A stretch of 64,000 nucleotides of DNA from Micromonospora yasonensis. GTDB lineage: Bacteria; Actinomycetota; Actinomycetes; Mycobacteriales; Micromonosporaceae. Positions 56,319 through 64,000 of this stretch are shown here, in pieces. The DNA is taken from the NCBI RefSeq assembly GCF_026013475.1, contig NZ_JAPDPH010000010.1, positions 1 through 64,000 of the forward strand, written 5' to 3'. Numbering within the stretch: position 1 is the stretch's first letter; each line of letters starts with the position of its first letter. The position numbers and the translations under genes are program-made. Below the pieces are notes generated by a model. The model was not told where the DNA came from. It made no database searches and saw only the letters and a list, made by a program, of their open reading frames with translations.

Positions 56319-57284
56319 CGCTTCGTCCAGCTCGACACCGCCAAGCCCATCTCCAAGATCGGCCTGGGCACCTGGCAGTTCGGGTCCCGGGAGTGGGGGT
56401 ACGGCCGCGACTACGAGCGCAGCGCGGCGGACATCGTCCGGCGGGCGCTCGATCTCGGCGTCACCCTCTTCGACACCGCCGAGATCTACGGCTTCGGGCG
56501 CAGCGAGCGAATCCTCGGCGCGGCGCTCGGCGAGGACAAGGCCAAGGTGGTGGTGGCCAGCAAGATCTTCCCGGTGCTGCCGGTCGCCTCGGTGGTGCAG
56601 CAGCGGGCGGTCGCCTCCGCGGCCCGGCTCGGCGTCAGCAGCATCGACCTCTACCAGGTCCACCAGCCCAACCCGGTGGTTTCCGACACCACCACCATGC
56701 GCGGCATGCGCGCCCTGCAGGACGTCGGGCTGGTCGGCGAGGTCGGGGTCAGCAACTACAGCCTGCGCCGGTGGCGGTTCGCCGAGGCCGCCCTCGGTCG
56801 CCGGGTGCTGAGCAACCAGGTCCGCTACAGCATGATCGACCGGGGCCCCGAGGAGGACCTGATTCCGTACGCGGAGCAGGCCAGCCGGATCGTCATCGCG
56901 TACAGCCCGCTCGGGCAGGGCTTCCTCTCCGGCCGCTACGACGCGAACAATCTGCCGAGCGGGGCGATCCGCCGGGCCAACCCGTACTTCCTGCCGGAGA
57001 ACCTGGCCCGCGCCACCGAGCTGATCGGCACCCTGCGCGAGGTGGCCGCCGCGCACGACGCCACGCCCAGCCAGATCGCCCTGGCGTACCTGCTGCGCCA
57101 CCCCAACGTGGTGGCCATCCCCGGCGCGTCGAGCGTGGCGCAGCTGGAGCGCAACGCGGCCGCCGCCGAGATCGACCTGGCCGATGACGAGTACGCCACC
57201 CTGCGTACCGCGGCTCGCGGATTCCGCCCGGTCACCGGGCTGGCCGCCGTACCCAAGCTGATCCGTGCCCGAACCGGAAGGTGA
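56316..57284 (+). CDS. Aldo/keto reductase
   Basis: A 322-residue aldo/keto reductase. Catalytic Asp and Tyr lie in LFDTAEIYGFGRSERIL, Lys in VVASKIFP, His in LYQVHQPN; SNYSLRRWRFAEA and IPGASSVAQLERNAAAA form the cofactor pocket. It resembles general-stress-type reductases; the substrate is unknown. ATG 56316 is chosen because an upstream in-frame start would be inside the divergent promoter region. Its stop overlaps a GTG of the hemerythrin gene, so the two are co-transcribed. Confidence 0.9.
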   Translation: MRFVQLDTAKPISKIGLGTWQFGSREWGYGRDYERSAADIVRRALDLGVTLFDTAEIYGFGRSERILGAALGEDKAKVVVASKIFPVLPVASVVQQRAVASAARLGVSSIDLYQVHQPNPVVSDTTTMRGMRALQDVGLVGEVGVSNYSLRRWRFAEAALGRRVLSNQVRYSMIDRGPEEDLIPYAEQASRIVIAYSPLGQGFLSGRYDANNLPSGAIRRANPYFLPENLARATELIGTLREVAAAHDATPSQIALAYLLRHPNVVAIPGASSVAQLERNAAAAEIDLADDEYATLRTAARGFRPVTGLAAVPKLIRARTGR

Positions 57285-57289
57285 CCGCG

Positions 57290-57787
57290 ATGGACGACAT
57301 CACCGCACTGATCCTCGACGACCACGCCGCCTTCCGGCGTGGCTTCGCCCGGCTCGACGACGCCCGCGACCCGACCGAGCTGCTCGCCGTCTGGGAGGCG
57401 CTCGCCCTGCACCTGGACATCCACGCCGAGGCGGAGGAGGCGATCCTCTACCCGCACCTGGTCAAGCACGGCGACGACGGCGAAGACGAGACCGAGGACG
57501 CGATCGGCGACCACAACAAGATCCGGGACGCGATCGCCGAGTCGAAGGAGCACGAGGTCGGCTCGGATGCCTGGTGGGCGGCGGTGTGGCGGGCTCGCCG
57601 GGAGAACAGCGAGCACCTGGCCGAGGAGGAGGACGAGGCGCTGCCCGACTTCCGCCGGCACGCCAGCGTCGAGCTGCGGGCGGAGTTGGGGGCGCGGTGG
57701 CTCACGTTCTACGGCGAGCACAAGAACGGGCGTAATCTGCCGTTCCTGGACAAGGACCCGTCCCGGTACGTGGCTGATCATCGCTGA
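57290..57787 (+). CDS. Hemerythrin HHE domain protein
   Basis: A 165-residue four-helix hemerythrin-type protein. Iron-ligand candidates are His12 (LDDHAAF), His in LHLDIHAEAEEAILYPHL with its Glu, DHNKIRDAI, and the HLAEEEDEALPDF helix. It probably binds a di-iron centre and may sense or store O2 or nitric oxide. ATG 57290 follows GGAAGG with eight bases; a GTG at 57281 overlapping the reductase stop is the alternative. It directly follows the aldo/keto reductase. Confidence 0.9.
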   Translation: MDDITALILDDHAAFRRGFARLDDARDPTELLAVWEALALHLDIHAEAEEAILYPHLVKHGDDGEDETEDAIGDHNKIRDAIAESKEHEVGSDAWWAAVWRARRENSEHLAEEEDEALPDFRRHASVELRAELGARWLTFYGEHKNGRNLPFLDKDPSRYVADHR

Positions 57788-57918
57788 GCCTCTTGCGTCG
57801 GGGTGGGTTTCCGGGCAGCCCGGCCCGCTCCGGGCGGTCAGGCTTGATCCCTCCGCAGGTGGGGATCTCCCCGTTGTGGGGGAGTCGGTGGGGTGACCGC
57901 CGGCGGCAGAATGGGCGG

Positions 57919-59163
57919 GTGAGGGTCCGGGGGGTGCTGGCGCCGCTGGTGCGGGGGAGCACCTGGCGGCGCGGGGTCTTCCTGCTACTCGGCGGGGTGC
58001 TCGCGCTGCCGTACGCGCTGCTCGCGGTGGCCTTCGTCCAACTGCTCGGCAACGATCAGGTGCCCCGTCCGCTGGGGTTCGGGCTGCTGCTGGTGGGGGT
58101 GGCGATCGCGGCGGTGCCGGTGTTCCTCGCCGGCAGCCGTGCCTTGGAGATCGCCGCCGCCCGGGCGCTGCTCGCGGTCGACCTGCCCGAGCCGGCGGTG
58201 GGCCACCGGATCGACCGGGAGACCCGGCTGCGGGCCGCGCTCTGGCTCGCCCTGCACCTGATCAGCGGCGGCCTGGTGCTGTTCGCGGCGATCAGCGCGT
58301 TCCCGATGGCGCTGGTCTTCCTCGCCGGCCAGTTCGGCATCGACACCGGCGCGATCGCGGACGACGGCTTCGGTCCGCTCACCGTCGACAACCCGGCCGG
58401 CGCGGCGCTGGCCGGGGCGGCGATCCTCGTCGCGCTCGGGTACGCGGTGGCCGGGCTGGGCGCGCTCGCCGCGTCGATGGCCCCGGTCCTGCTCGGCCCG
58501 TCGCAGGGCGAGCGGATCGCCGCCCTGGAGGCCCGGGCCGCCCGGCTGGCCCAGCGGAACCGGCTGGCCCGGGAGCTGCACGACTCGGTCGGGCACGCGC
58601 TGACCGTGGCCACCCTCCAGGCCGGGGCCGCCCGCGAGCTGCTCGACGTCGACCCGGAGTTCACCCGGCGAGCGCTGCGGGCCATCGAGGAGACCAGCCG
58701 GCACGCGATGGACGACCTGGACCACGTGCTCGGGCTGCTCCGGGAGAGCGACGGGGAGCCGGTGCCCACCGCGCCGCAGCGTACGCTCGGCCAGCTCGAC
58801 CGGCTGGTCGCCGACACCCGGGCCGCCGGGCTGGAGGTGGACGCGCAGGTCAGCGGCGCGGTCGGGGAGCTGCCGGCGGCGGTCTCCCGGGAGGGCTACC
58901 GGATCGTGCAGGAGGGCCTGACCAACGCGGCCCGGCACGGCCGCGGCCGGGTGACCGTGCGGGTCGACGTACCCGACGAAGCATTGGAGATCGAGCTGGT
59001 CAACGGGCTGCGCGGCGGGACCGGGCCGCGCGGCGGCGGGCGCGGCCTGGACGGCATGCGGGAGCGGGTGCTGCTGCTCGGCGGGCGGCTCGACGCCGGC
59101 CCGGACGGCGACCGCTGGCGGGTACGGGCCTCGCTGCCGGTGCCGAGAGGGGAGTCCGGGTGA
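57919..59163 (+). CDS. Two-component sensor histidine kinase, NarL type
   Basis: A 414-residue kinase. Four hydrophobic segments between about 10 and 195 form the sensor part, with no large extracytoplasmic domain. The HisKA_3 domain has the phosphoacceptor His221 in RLARELHDSVGHALTVATLQ, and the ATPase domain ends with LDGMRERVLLLGGRLDAGPDGDRWRVRASLP. GTG 57919 gives the natural start. CAGAAT six bases before the start codon may be a leaderless -10. Its stop overlaps the start of the response regulator by four bases. Confidence 0.92.
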   Translation: MRVRGVLAPLVRGSTWRRGVFLLLGGVLALPYALLAVAFVQLLGNDQVPRPLGFGLLLVGVAIAAVPVFLAGSRALEIAAARALLAVDLPEPAVGHRIDRETRLRAALWLALHLISGGLVLFAAISAFPMALVFLAGQFGIDTGAIADDGFGPLTVDNPAGAALAGAAILVALGYAVAGLGALAASMAPVLLGPSQGERIAALEARAARLAQRNRLARELHDSVGHALTVATLQAGAARELLDVDPEFTRRALRAIEETSRHAMDDLDHVLGLLRESDGEPVPTAPQRTLGQLDRLVADTRAAGLEVDAQVSGAVGELPAAVSREGYRIVQEGLTNAARHGRGRVTVRVDVPDEALEIELVNGLRGGTGPRGGGRGLDGMRERVLLLGGRLDAGPDGDRWRVRASLPVPRGESG

Positions 59164-59810
59164 CCATCGACGTGCTGATCGTCGACGACGACGAGCTGAT
59201 CCGGGTCGGGCTGCGGGCGATCGTCGACGCGCAGCCCGATCTGCGGGTGGTCGGCGAGGCGGCGGACGGCGCGGAGGTGCCGCCGCTGGTGGCCCGGCTG
59301 CGGCCCCGGGTGGTGCTGATGGACGTGCGGATGCCGGCCATCGACGGCATCCAGGCCACCCGCCGGCTGCTCGCCGCCTCCGCCGACCCGCCCCGGGTCC
59401 TGGTGATCACCACGTTCGCCAACGACGAGTACGTCTACGACGCGCTCCGCGCCGGGGCCAGCGGTTTCCTGCTCAAGCGGGCCCGCCCGGCCGAGGTGGT
59501 GGAGGCGATCCGGGTCGTGGCGGCCGGCGAGTCGTTGCTCTTCCCGGCGGCGATCCGCCAGCTCGTCGGGGCGTACGGGGGCCGGGGCGGGGACGGGCTG
59601 CGTGCGGCGCGGCTCACCGACCGGGAGGCCGAGGTGCTGCGCCTGATGTCCACCGGCCTGTCCAACACCGAGATCGCCGAGCGGCTCGTGGTCGGGGTGG
59701 AGACGGTGAAGACGCACGTCGGCAACGTGCTGGCCAAGCTGGGCGTCCGGGACCGGACCCAGGCGGTGATCGCCGCGTACGAGTCGGGTTTCGTGGTGCC
59801 CACCGGCTGA
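59160..59810 (+). CDS. Response regulator, LuxR/NarL family
   Basis: A 216-residue regulator. The receiver domain has acidic residues DDD at 9-11, the phosphoacceptor Asp55 (VVLMDVRMP) and the conserved Lys near 105. The C-terminal HTH (about 150-210) is TDREAEVLRLMSTGLSNTEIAERLVVGVETVKTHVGNVLAKL. GTG 59160 overlaps the kinase stop. The target genes are unknown; the next gene, a membrane protein 77 bases downstream, is a candidate. Confidence 0.94.
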   Translation: MTIDVLIVDDDELIRVGLRAIVDAQPDLRVVGEAADGAEVPPLVARLRPRVVLMDVRMPAIDGIQATRRLLAASADPPRVLVITTFANDEYVYDALRAGASGFLLKRARPAEVVEAIRVVAAGESLLFPAAIRQLVGAYGGRGGDGLRAARLTDREAEVLRLMSTGLSNTEIAERLVVGVETVKTHVGNVLAKLGVRDRTQAVIAAYESGFVVPTG

Positions 59811-59887
59811 CCCGGTCCCCTCCCCGGGGGAGGCGGTCCCTCCCGGCGCGGGAGGCCTGCCGGTCCCGCCCGGCCGAGGGTGGAGCC

Positions 59888-60964
59888 ATGACGACGACAA
59901 CGATGCGCCGCCCGGACCGGACCGCCCCGCTGGCCGCCGGCTGGCTCGGGCTGTGGGGCGTGCTCGCCCTGGTCGGCACGCTCACCGGCCGCGGCTACCC
60001 GTTCGGCGCCAACGACTCGTTCGGCGAGGCCAGCCTGCTGCGGCTGCTGCCGGACCGGTACGGCCCGCCGGTCTTCGCCGCGCTGCTGCTCGGCGCCGCG
60101 GTCGCCGCGCTCGCCATGGTGGGCACCGCCCGCCCGTCCCGGCCGCTGCGGGCACTCCTGCTGGGATACGGCTGGACCGTGGCGGCCGTGCTGGCCGTGG
60201 TGGTGCCGGACGTGCGGGTGCTGGTCACCCTCGGCTACCTGCCCATGCTGATCATCGGCGCGCCGTTCGGCTGGCCGCCCGTCGACTACGCCCGGGTCTT
60301 CGACTGGACCCTCGCCGCGAAGTTCTCCGCCCTCGCCGCCGGGGTGCTGCTCGCCGCCGCCGTGCTGGCCTGGCAGCGACGGACCGCCGGGGCCTGCGCC
60401 GCGTGCGGCCGGGACGGCGACGAGGCCGGCTGGACCACCCCGACGGCCGCCGCCCGCTGGGGCCGCTGGGCGGCGTGGACCGCCGCCGCCATCCCCCTGG
60501 TGTACGCCGCCACCCGGTTCGCCTGGGTGCTGGGCGTCCCGCTCGGCATCTCCCGGGAGTTCCTCGCCGAGATGCACGAGACCGGACTGGTCTGGGCGGG
60601 GGCCGGCCTCGGCGCGTTCGCCACGGTCGGCGCGGTGCTCACCGTCGGCCTCGTCCAGCGTTGGGGTGAGGTCTTCCCGCGCTGGCTGCCCCGGCTGGGC
60701 GGCCGGCGGGTGCCGCCGCTGCTCGCCGTCGTCCCGGGCACCCTGGTGGCGATCGCGGTGACCGCCGGCACCCTCGGCGAACTGGGCGCCCCCGAGTTCT
60801 GGCAGGTGGCGGGCGGGGGGTTCAGCTCGGCCACCGCCCCGATGCTGCTCTGGCCGCTGTGGGGGCCGGCGCTGGGCGCGGCCACCCTGGCGTACCACCT
60901 GCGCCGGCGCGGGGCCTGCGCCCGCTGCCGGCGGCCCTGGCCGGGTCCGCTGCCCCGGGTGTGA
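59888..60964 (+). CDS. Multi-pass membrane protein with CxxC knuckles
   Basis: A 358-residue membrane protein with about eight hydrophobic segments. Two CxxC knuckles stand out: GACAACGRDG in the middle loop (about 170-175) and GACARCRRPW at the C-terminus. They could bind a metal or form a disulfide, but the side of the membrane is not certain. ATG 59888 is preceded by GAGGGTGGAG. It follows the two-component genes and may be regulated by them. No family was recognised. Confidence 0.7.
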   Translation: MTTTTMRRPDRTAPLAAGWLGLWGVLALVGTLTGRGYPFGANDSFGEASLLRLLPDRYGPPVFAALLLGAAVAALAMVGTARPSRPLRALLLGYGWTVAAVLAVVVPDVRVLVTLGYLPMLIIGAPFGWPPVDYARVFDWTLAAKFSALAAGVLLAAAVLAWQRRTAGACAACGRDGDEAGWTTPTAAARWGRWAAWTAAAIPLVYAATRFAWVLGVPLGISREFLAEMHETGLVWAGAGLGAFATVGAVLTVGLVQRWGEVFPRWLPRLGGRRVPPLLAVVPGTLVAIAVTAGTLGELGAPEFWQVAGGGFSSATAPMLLWPLWGPALGAATLAYHLRRRGACARCRRPWPGPLPRV

Positions 60965-60997
60965 TCCGGAAGTGGGCACGTGGTCACCCGGCCGAGA

Positions 60998-61013
60998 TAG
61001 CGTTGGCCGGGTG
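60998..61013 (+). promoter_or_regulatory. -10 element giving a leaderless transcript
   Basis: TAGCGT (60998-61003) ends seven bases before the GTG of the AAA gene at 61011. There is no Shine-Dalgarno sequence. Confidence 0.45.
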
Positions 61014-62447
61014 ACCGCTTCCCACCAGGTTTCCCCGGCCCTGCCCGCCGACCTGCCGGGCACGCTCGGCGAGCTGCGGGCGTCCGGACATCACTACCGC
61101 ACGGTCAAGCAGGAGATCCGCGACAACCTCCTCGCCCGGATGCGTTCCGGCGAGGAGCGCTTCCCCGGCATCGTGGGCTACGAGGACACGGTGCTGCCCG
61201 AGGTCGAGCGGGCCCTGCTCGCCGGCCACGACATGGTGCTGCTCGGTGAGCGCGGCCAGGGCAAGACCCGGTTGATCCGTTCGCTGGGCGCGCTGCTCGA
61301 CGAGTGGACCCCGGTGCTCCCCGGCTCGGTGCTCAACGAGCACCCGATGCACCCGCTCACCCCCGCCTCCCGCGCCCTCGTCGCCGAGCGTGGCGACGAC
61401 CTGCCGATCGGCTGGCTGCACCGCTCCATGCGGTACGGCGAGAAGCTGGCCACCCCGGACACCAGCGTCGGTGACCTGATCGGCGACGTCGACCCGATCC
61501 GGCTGGCCCAGGGGCGTACCCTCGGCGACCCGGAGACCATCCACTTTGGACTGGTGCCGCGCACCAACCGGGGCATCTTCGCCGTCAACGAGCTGCCCGA
61601 CCTGGCCGAGCGCATCCAGGTGGCGCTGCTCAACGTGCTGGAGGAGCGGGACATCCAGGTCCGCGGCTACCAGCTGCGGCTGCCGCTGGACCTGCTTTTG
61701 GTGGCCAGCGCCAACCCGGAGGACTACACCAACCGGGGTCGGATCATCACCCCGCTCAAGGACCGCTTCGGCGCGGAGATCCGTACCCACTACCCGGTCG
61801 ACCTCGACCTGGAGCTGGCGCTGATCCGGCAGGAGGCCGACCTGGTCGCCGCCGTACCCGAGCACGTGCTGGAGGTCCTCGCCCGGTTCGCCCGCGCCGT
61901 CCGGGAGTCGCCGTCGGTGGACCCGCGCTCCGGCGTCTCCGCCCGGTTCGCCATCGCCGCCGCGGAGACCGTCGCCGCGGCCGCGCTGCGCCGCGCCGGC
62001 CTGCTCGCCGGCTCCTCCACCGAGGCCCCGGTGGCCCGCGTCGGGGACGCCGTCTCGGTGACCTCCACCCTGCGCGGCAAGGTCGAGTTCGAGAGCGGCG
62101 AGGAGGGGCGGGAGATCGAGGTCCTGGCCCACCTGCTGCGCACCGCCACCGCCGAGACGTTCCGGGCCCGGCTGGCCGGGCTGGACCTGTCCGGGTTCAC
62201 CGCGCTGGTCGCCGAGGGCGGCGAGATCGAGACCGGTGAACTGGTCTCCTCCGCCGAACTGCTGCGCCAGGTCGGCACCGTACCCGGGCTGGCCAAGGTG
62301 CTCGACCGGCTCGGCCTGGGCGACGCGCCCACCCCGGAGGAGGCCGCCGCCGGCATCGAGTTCGCGCTGGAAGGGCTGCACCTGACCCGGCGGCTGGGCA
62401 AGGACGTCACCGAGTCCGGTCGCACCGTCTACGGCGGCCGGGGCTGA
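61011..62447 (+). CDS. AAA+ ATPase, MoxR/magnesium chelatase ChlI-like
   Basis: A 478-residue AAA+ ATPase. Walker A is GERGQGKTRLI (about 80-90), Walker B is represented by GIFAVNELPDLAERIQVALLNVLEERDIQVRGYQLRL (Asn in place of the first acidic residue), and sensor 1 by LLLVASANPEDYTNRGRIITPLKDRF. It is the partner of the VWA protein encoded immediately downstream. Such AAA-VWA pairs remodel or insert cofactors in target proteins. GTG 61011 gives the family N-terminus. Confidence 0.88.
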   Translation: MTASHQVSPALPADLPGTLGELRASGHHYRTVKQEIRDNLLARMRSGEERFPGIVGYEDTVLPEVERALLAGHDMVLLGERGQGKTRLIRSLGALLDEWTPVLPGSVLNEHPMHPLTPASRALVAERGDDLPIGWLHRSMRYGEKLATPDTSVGDLIGDVDPIRLAQGRTLGDPETIHFGLVPRTNRGIFAVNELPDLAERIQVALLNVLEERDIQVRGYQLRLPLDLLLVASANPEDYTNRGRIITPLKDRFGAEIRTHYPVDLDLELALIRQEADLVAAVPEHVLEVLARFARAVRESPSVDPRSGVSARFAIAAAETVAAAALRRAGLLAGSSTEAPVARVGDAVSVTSTLRGKVEFESGEEGREIEVLAHLLRTATAETFRARLAGLDLSGFTALVAEGGEIETGELVSSAELLRQVGTVPGLAKVLDRLGLGDAPTPEEAAAGIEFALEGLHLTRRLGKDVTESGRTVYGGRG

Positions 62448-62449
62448 CC

Positions 62450-64000
62450 GTGGCCGGCAACCGGTTCCGGTACGGGCAGTGGCGCGGCGGGCCCGACCCG
62501 CTCGCCCCGCCGTACGACGTACGGGCCGCGGTGGACGCGGTCGGCGCGGAGGTGCTCGCGGGCGGCAGCCTGCGGGAGGCGCTGCGCGACCTGCTGCGGC
62601 GCGGCCCGCAGGGGCGCGGCGGCCTCGACGAGCTGGCCGCCCGGGCCCGCCGGCTGCGCCGGGAGGCGCTGCGCCGGGGCGACCTGGACGGCGCGGTGAC
62701 CCGTGCCCGGGCCCTGCTCGACCAGGCCCTCGCGGCCGAGCGGGAGGAACTGCGCGGGCGGGACGACGACAACGCCCGGTTCGCCGAGGCGGTGCTCGAC
62801 AACCTGCCCCGCTCGACCGCCCGCGCGGTAGAGGAACTGTCCGGGTACGACTGGGCCAGCGACGAGGCGCGGCAGACCTACCAGCGGATCCTCGACGGAC
62901 TGCGCGGCGAGGTGCTGGAACAGCGCTTCGCCGGGCTCCGGGACGCGGCGCGCGCCGCCGGCGACCCGGCCACCCAGCGCCAGCTCGCCGAGATGATGCG
63001 CGACCTCAATGACCTGCTCGCCCGGCACGCCCGGTCCGAGGACACCACCGACGCGTTCGCCGAGTTCATGCGCCGGCACGGCGAGTTCTTCCCGGAGCAG
63101 CCCCAGGACGTCGACGAGCTGATCGACGTACTGGCCCGGCGGGCGGCGGCCGGCGAGCGGCTGATGCGGTCGCTGTCGGACCGGCAGCGCGAGGAACTGG
63201 CCGGGCTGATGCGCCAGTCGCTCGGCGACCAGTTGGCCGGCGAGCTGTCCCAGCTCGACGCCCACCTGCGGGCGCTGCGCCCCGACCTGAACTGGCAGCG
63301 CGGCGAGCGGATCCGGGGCGACCAGCCGCTCGGCTACGGCGAGGCGACCGGCGCGCTCGGCGAGATCGCCGAGCTGGACGAGCTGCTGGACCAGCTCGAC
63401 CAGGAGCACCCGGGCGCCACGCTGGACGACGTCGACGTCGACGCGGTGGCCCGCACGCTGGGCCGGGACGCCGCGGACGACGTACGCCGGCTGCGGGATC
63501 TGGAACGGGAGCTGCGCCGGCAGGGCTGGGTGACCCGGGACGCGGACGGGCTGACCCTCAGCCCGAAGGCGTTGCGCCGGCTCGCCGGCTCCGCCCTGCG
63601 GCGGGTCTTCGCCGACCTCACCGCCGGCCCGCGCGGCCAGCACGACCTGCGCTCCGCCGGGGCGGCCGGCGAGGTGAGCGGTGGTTCCCGGCAGTGGGAG
63701 TACGGCGACGAGCAGCCCCTCGACGTGGTGCGCACCCTCACCCGTGCGGTACGCCGGGCCGGGCCGTCGGTGCCGGTCCAGCTCGCCGTCGAGGACTTCG
63801 AGGTGGTGGAGACCGAGCGGCGGGCGTCGGCGGCGGTTGCGCTCTGCGTCGATCTGTCGTATTCGATGATCTCGCAGGGGCGCTGGGGGCCGATGAAGCA
63901 GACGGCGCTGGCCCTGTCGCACCTGATGGCCACCCGCTTCCCGCAGGACGCGCTGCAGATCGTCGGCTTCGGCCTCGAGGCGACCACGCTGACCCAGCAG
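62450..64000 (+). CDS. VWA domain protein, MoxR-VWA partner (cut by window end)
   Basis: The first 517 residues of a longer protein; the frame is open to the window edge. An N-terminal helical region of about 440 residues, very rich in Arg, Asp and Leu (repeated RRxLRRxxL-type helices), is followed by a von Willebrand A domain with the MIDAS motif D468-L-S-Y-S (CVDLSYSMI). The start GTG is two bases after the AAA gene stop, so the genes are coupled. The C-terminal part of the VWA domain is outside the window. Confidence 0.87.
   Translation, partial: MAGNRFRYGQWRGGPDPLAPPYDVRAAVDAVGAEVLAGGSLREALRDLLRRGPQGRGGLDELAARARRLRREALRRGDLDGAVTRARALLDQALAAEREELRGRDDDNARFAEAVLDNLPRSTARAVEELSGYDWASDEARQTYQRILDGLRGEVLEQRFAGLRDAARAAGDPATQRQLAEMMRDLNDLLARHARSEDTTDAFAEFMRRHGEFFPEQPQDVDELIDVLARRAAAGERLMRSLSDRQREELAGLMRQSLGDQLAGELSQLDAHLRALRPDLNWQRGERIRGDQPLGYGEATGALGEIAELDELLDQLDQEHPGATLDDVDVDAVARTLGRDAADDVRRLRDLERELRRQGWVTRDADGLTLSPKALRRLAGSALRRVFADLTAGPRGQHDLRSAGAAGEVSGGSRQWEYGDEQPLDVVRTLTRAVRRAGPSVPVQLAVEDFEVVETERRASAAVALCVDLSYSMISQGRWGPMKQTALALSHLMATRFPQDALQIVGFGLEATTLTQQ

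Overview
The window is about 72% GC by eye, uses GTG starts freely, and encodes MtrA-MtrB-LpqB, an Rv3235-like protein, SecA with an HPF neighbour, tmRNA-SmpB beside FtsE-FtsX, and a SpoIIM/RDD/MoxR/DUF58 block. Together these point to a filamentous actinobacterium of the Micromonosporaceae, most likely Micromonospora or a close relative (inference from gene content and order, not from a database search). It is a chromosomal core segment with one accessory stretch at about 43.8-50.7 kb.

Layout. 0.1-5.9 kb: Trm112-like protein, SIS-domain protein, cation diffusion facilitator, mannose-6-phosphate isomerase (manA), then adenosylhomocysteinase (ahcY) behind a long structured leader and in front of a strong terminator. 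6.1-9.6 kb: efeUOB iron uptake operon behind two overlapping iron boxes. 9.6-16.6 kb: RDD and SpoIIM proteins, divergent, then a five-gene minus-strand operon (membrane protein, DUF4129, DUF4350, MoxR, DUF58) in which every junction is a 4-base start/stop overlap. 16.8-22.7 kb: mtrA-mtrB-lpqB, a ComF-like gene and hpf with a structured leader. 22.8-25.0 kb: two adjacent double-domain GNAT acetyltransferases. 25.2-28.1 kb: secA. 28.1-31.2 kb: a palindromic intergenic element, an Rv3235-like gene and a small HTH regulator that share direct-repeat boxes, and two uncharacterised proteins. 31.7-40.3 kb: pruA (ending in a 60-bp perfect palindrome), PadR, prfB, ftsEX, smpB, ssrA and uncharacterised envelope proteins. 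40.4-43.8 kb: benzoylformate decarboxylase, methylthioadenosine phosphorylase-like enzyme, YqgE/AlgH and tRNA-Ala(GGC).

The accessory stretch begins right after the tRNA-Ala and its terminator. It holds a DprA/SMF-like gene and a zinc-ribbon phosphoribosyltransferase in one minus-strand unit, preceded by a perfect actinobacterial LexA (SOS) box lying over a good -10/-35 pair. This is the best candidate for an undescribed system, possibly DNA-damage-induced nucleotide or foreign-DNA handling. Beside it are a decayed Rhs fragment and a TetR-controlled operon with a rifampicin-phosphotransferase-like enzyme whose 24-bp palindromic operator sits over the predicted transcription start. From 50.8 kb the window returns to core-like genes: glycerophosphodiester phosphodiesterase, GNAT, DUF4153 membrane protein, two aldo/keto reductases, hemerythrin, a NarL-type two-component system, and a MoxR-AAA/VWA pair cut by the window end.

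Several genes (prfB, ftsE, the gene at 38084, the aldo/keto reductase at 56316, the AAA gene at 61011, the dprA-like gene) have a -10 hexamer exactly 6-8 bases before the start codon and no Shine-Dalgarno sequence, which suggests leaderless mRNAs.
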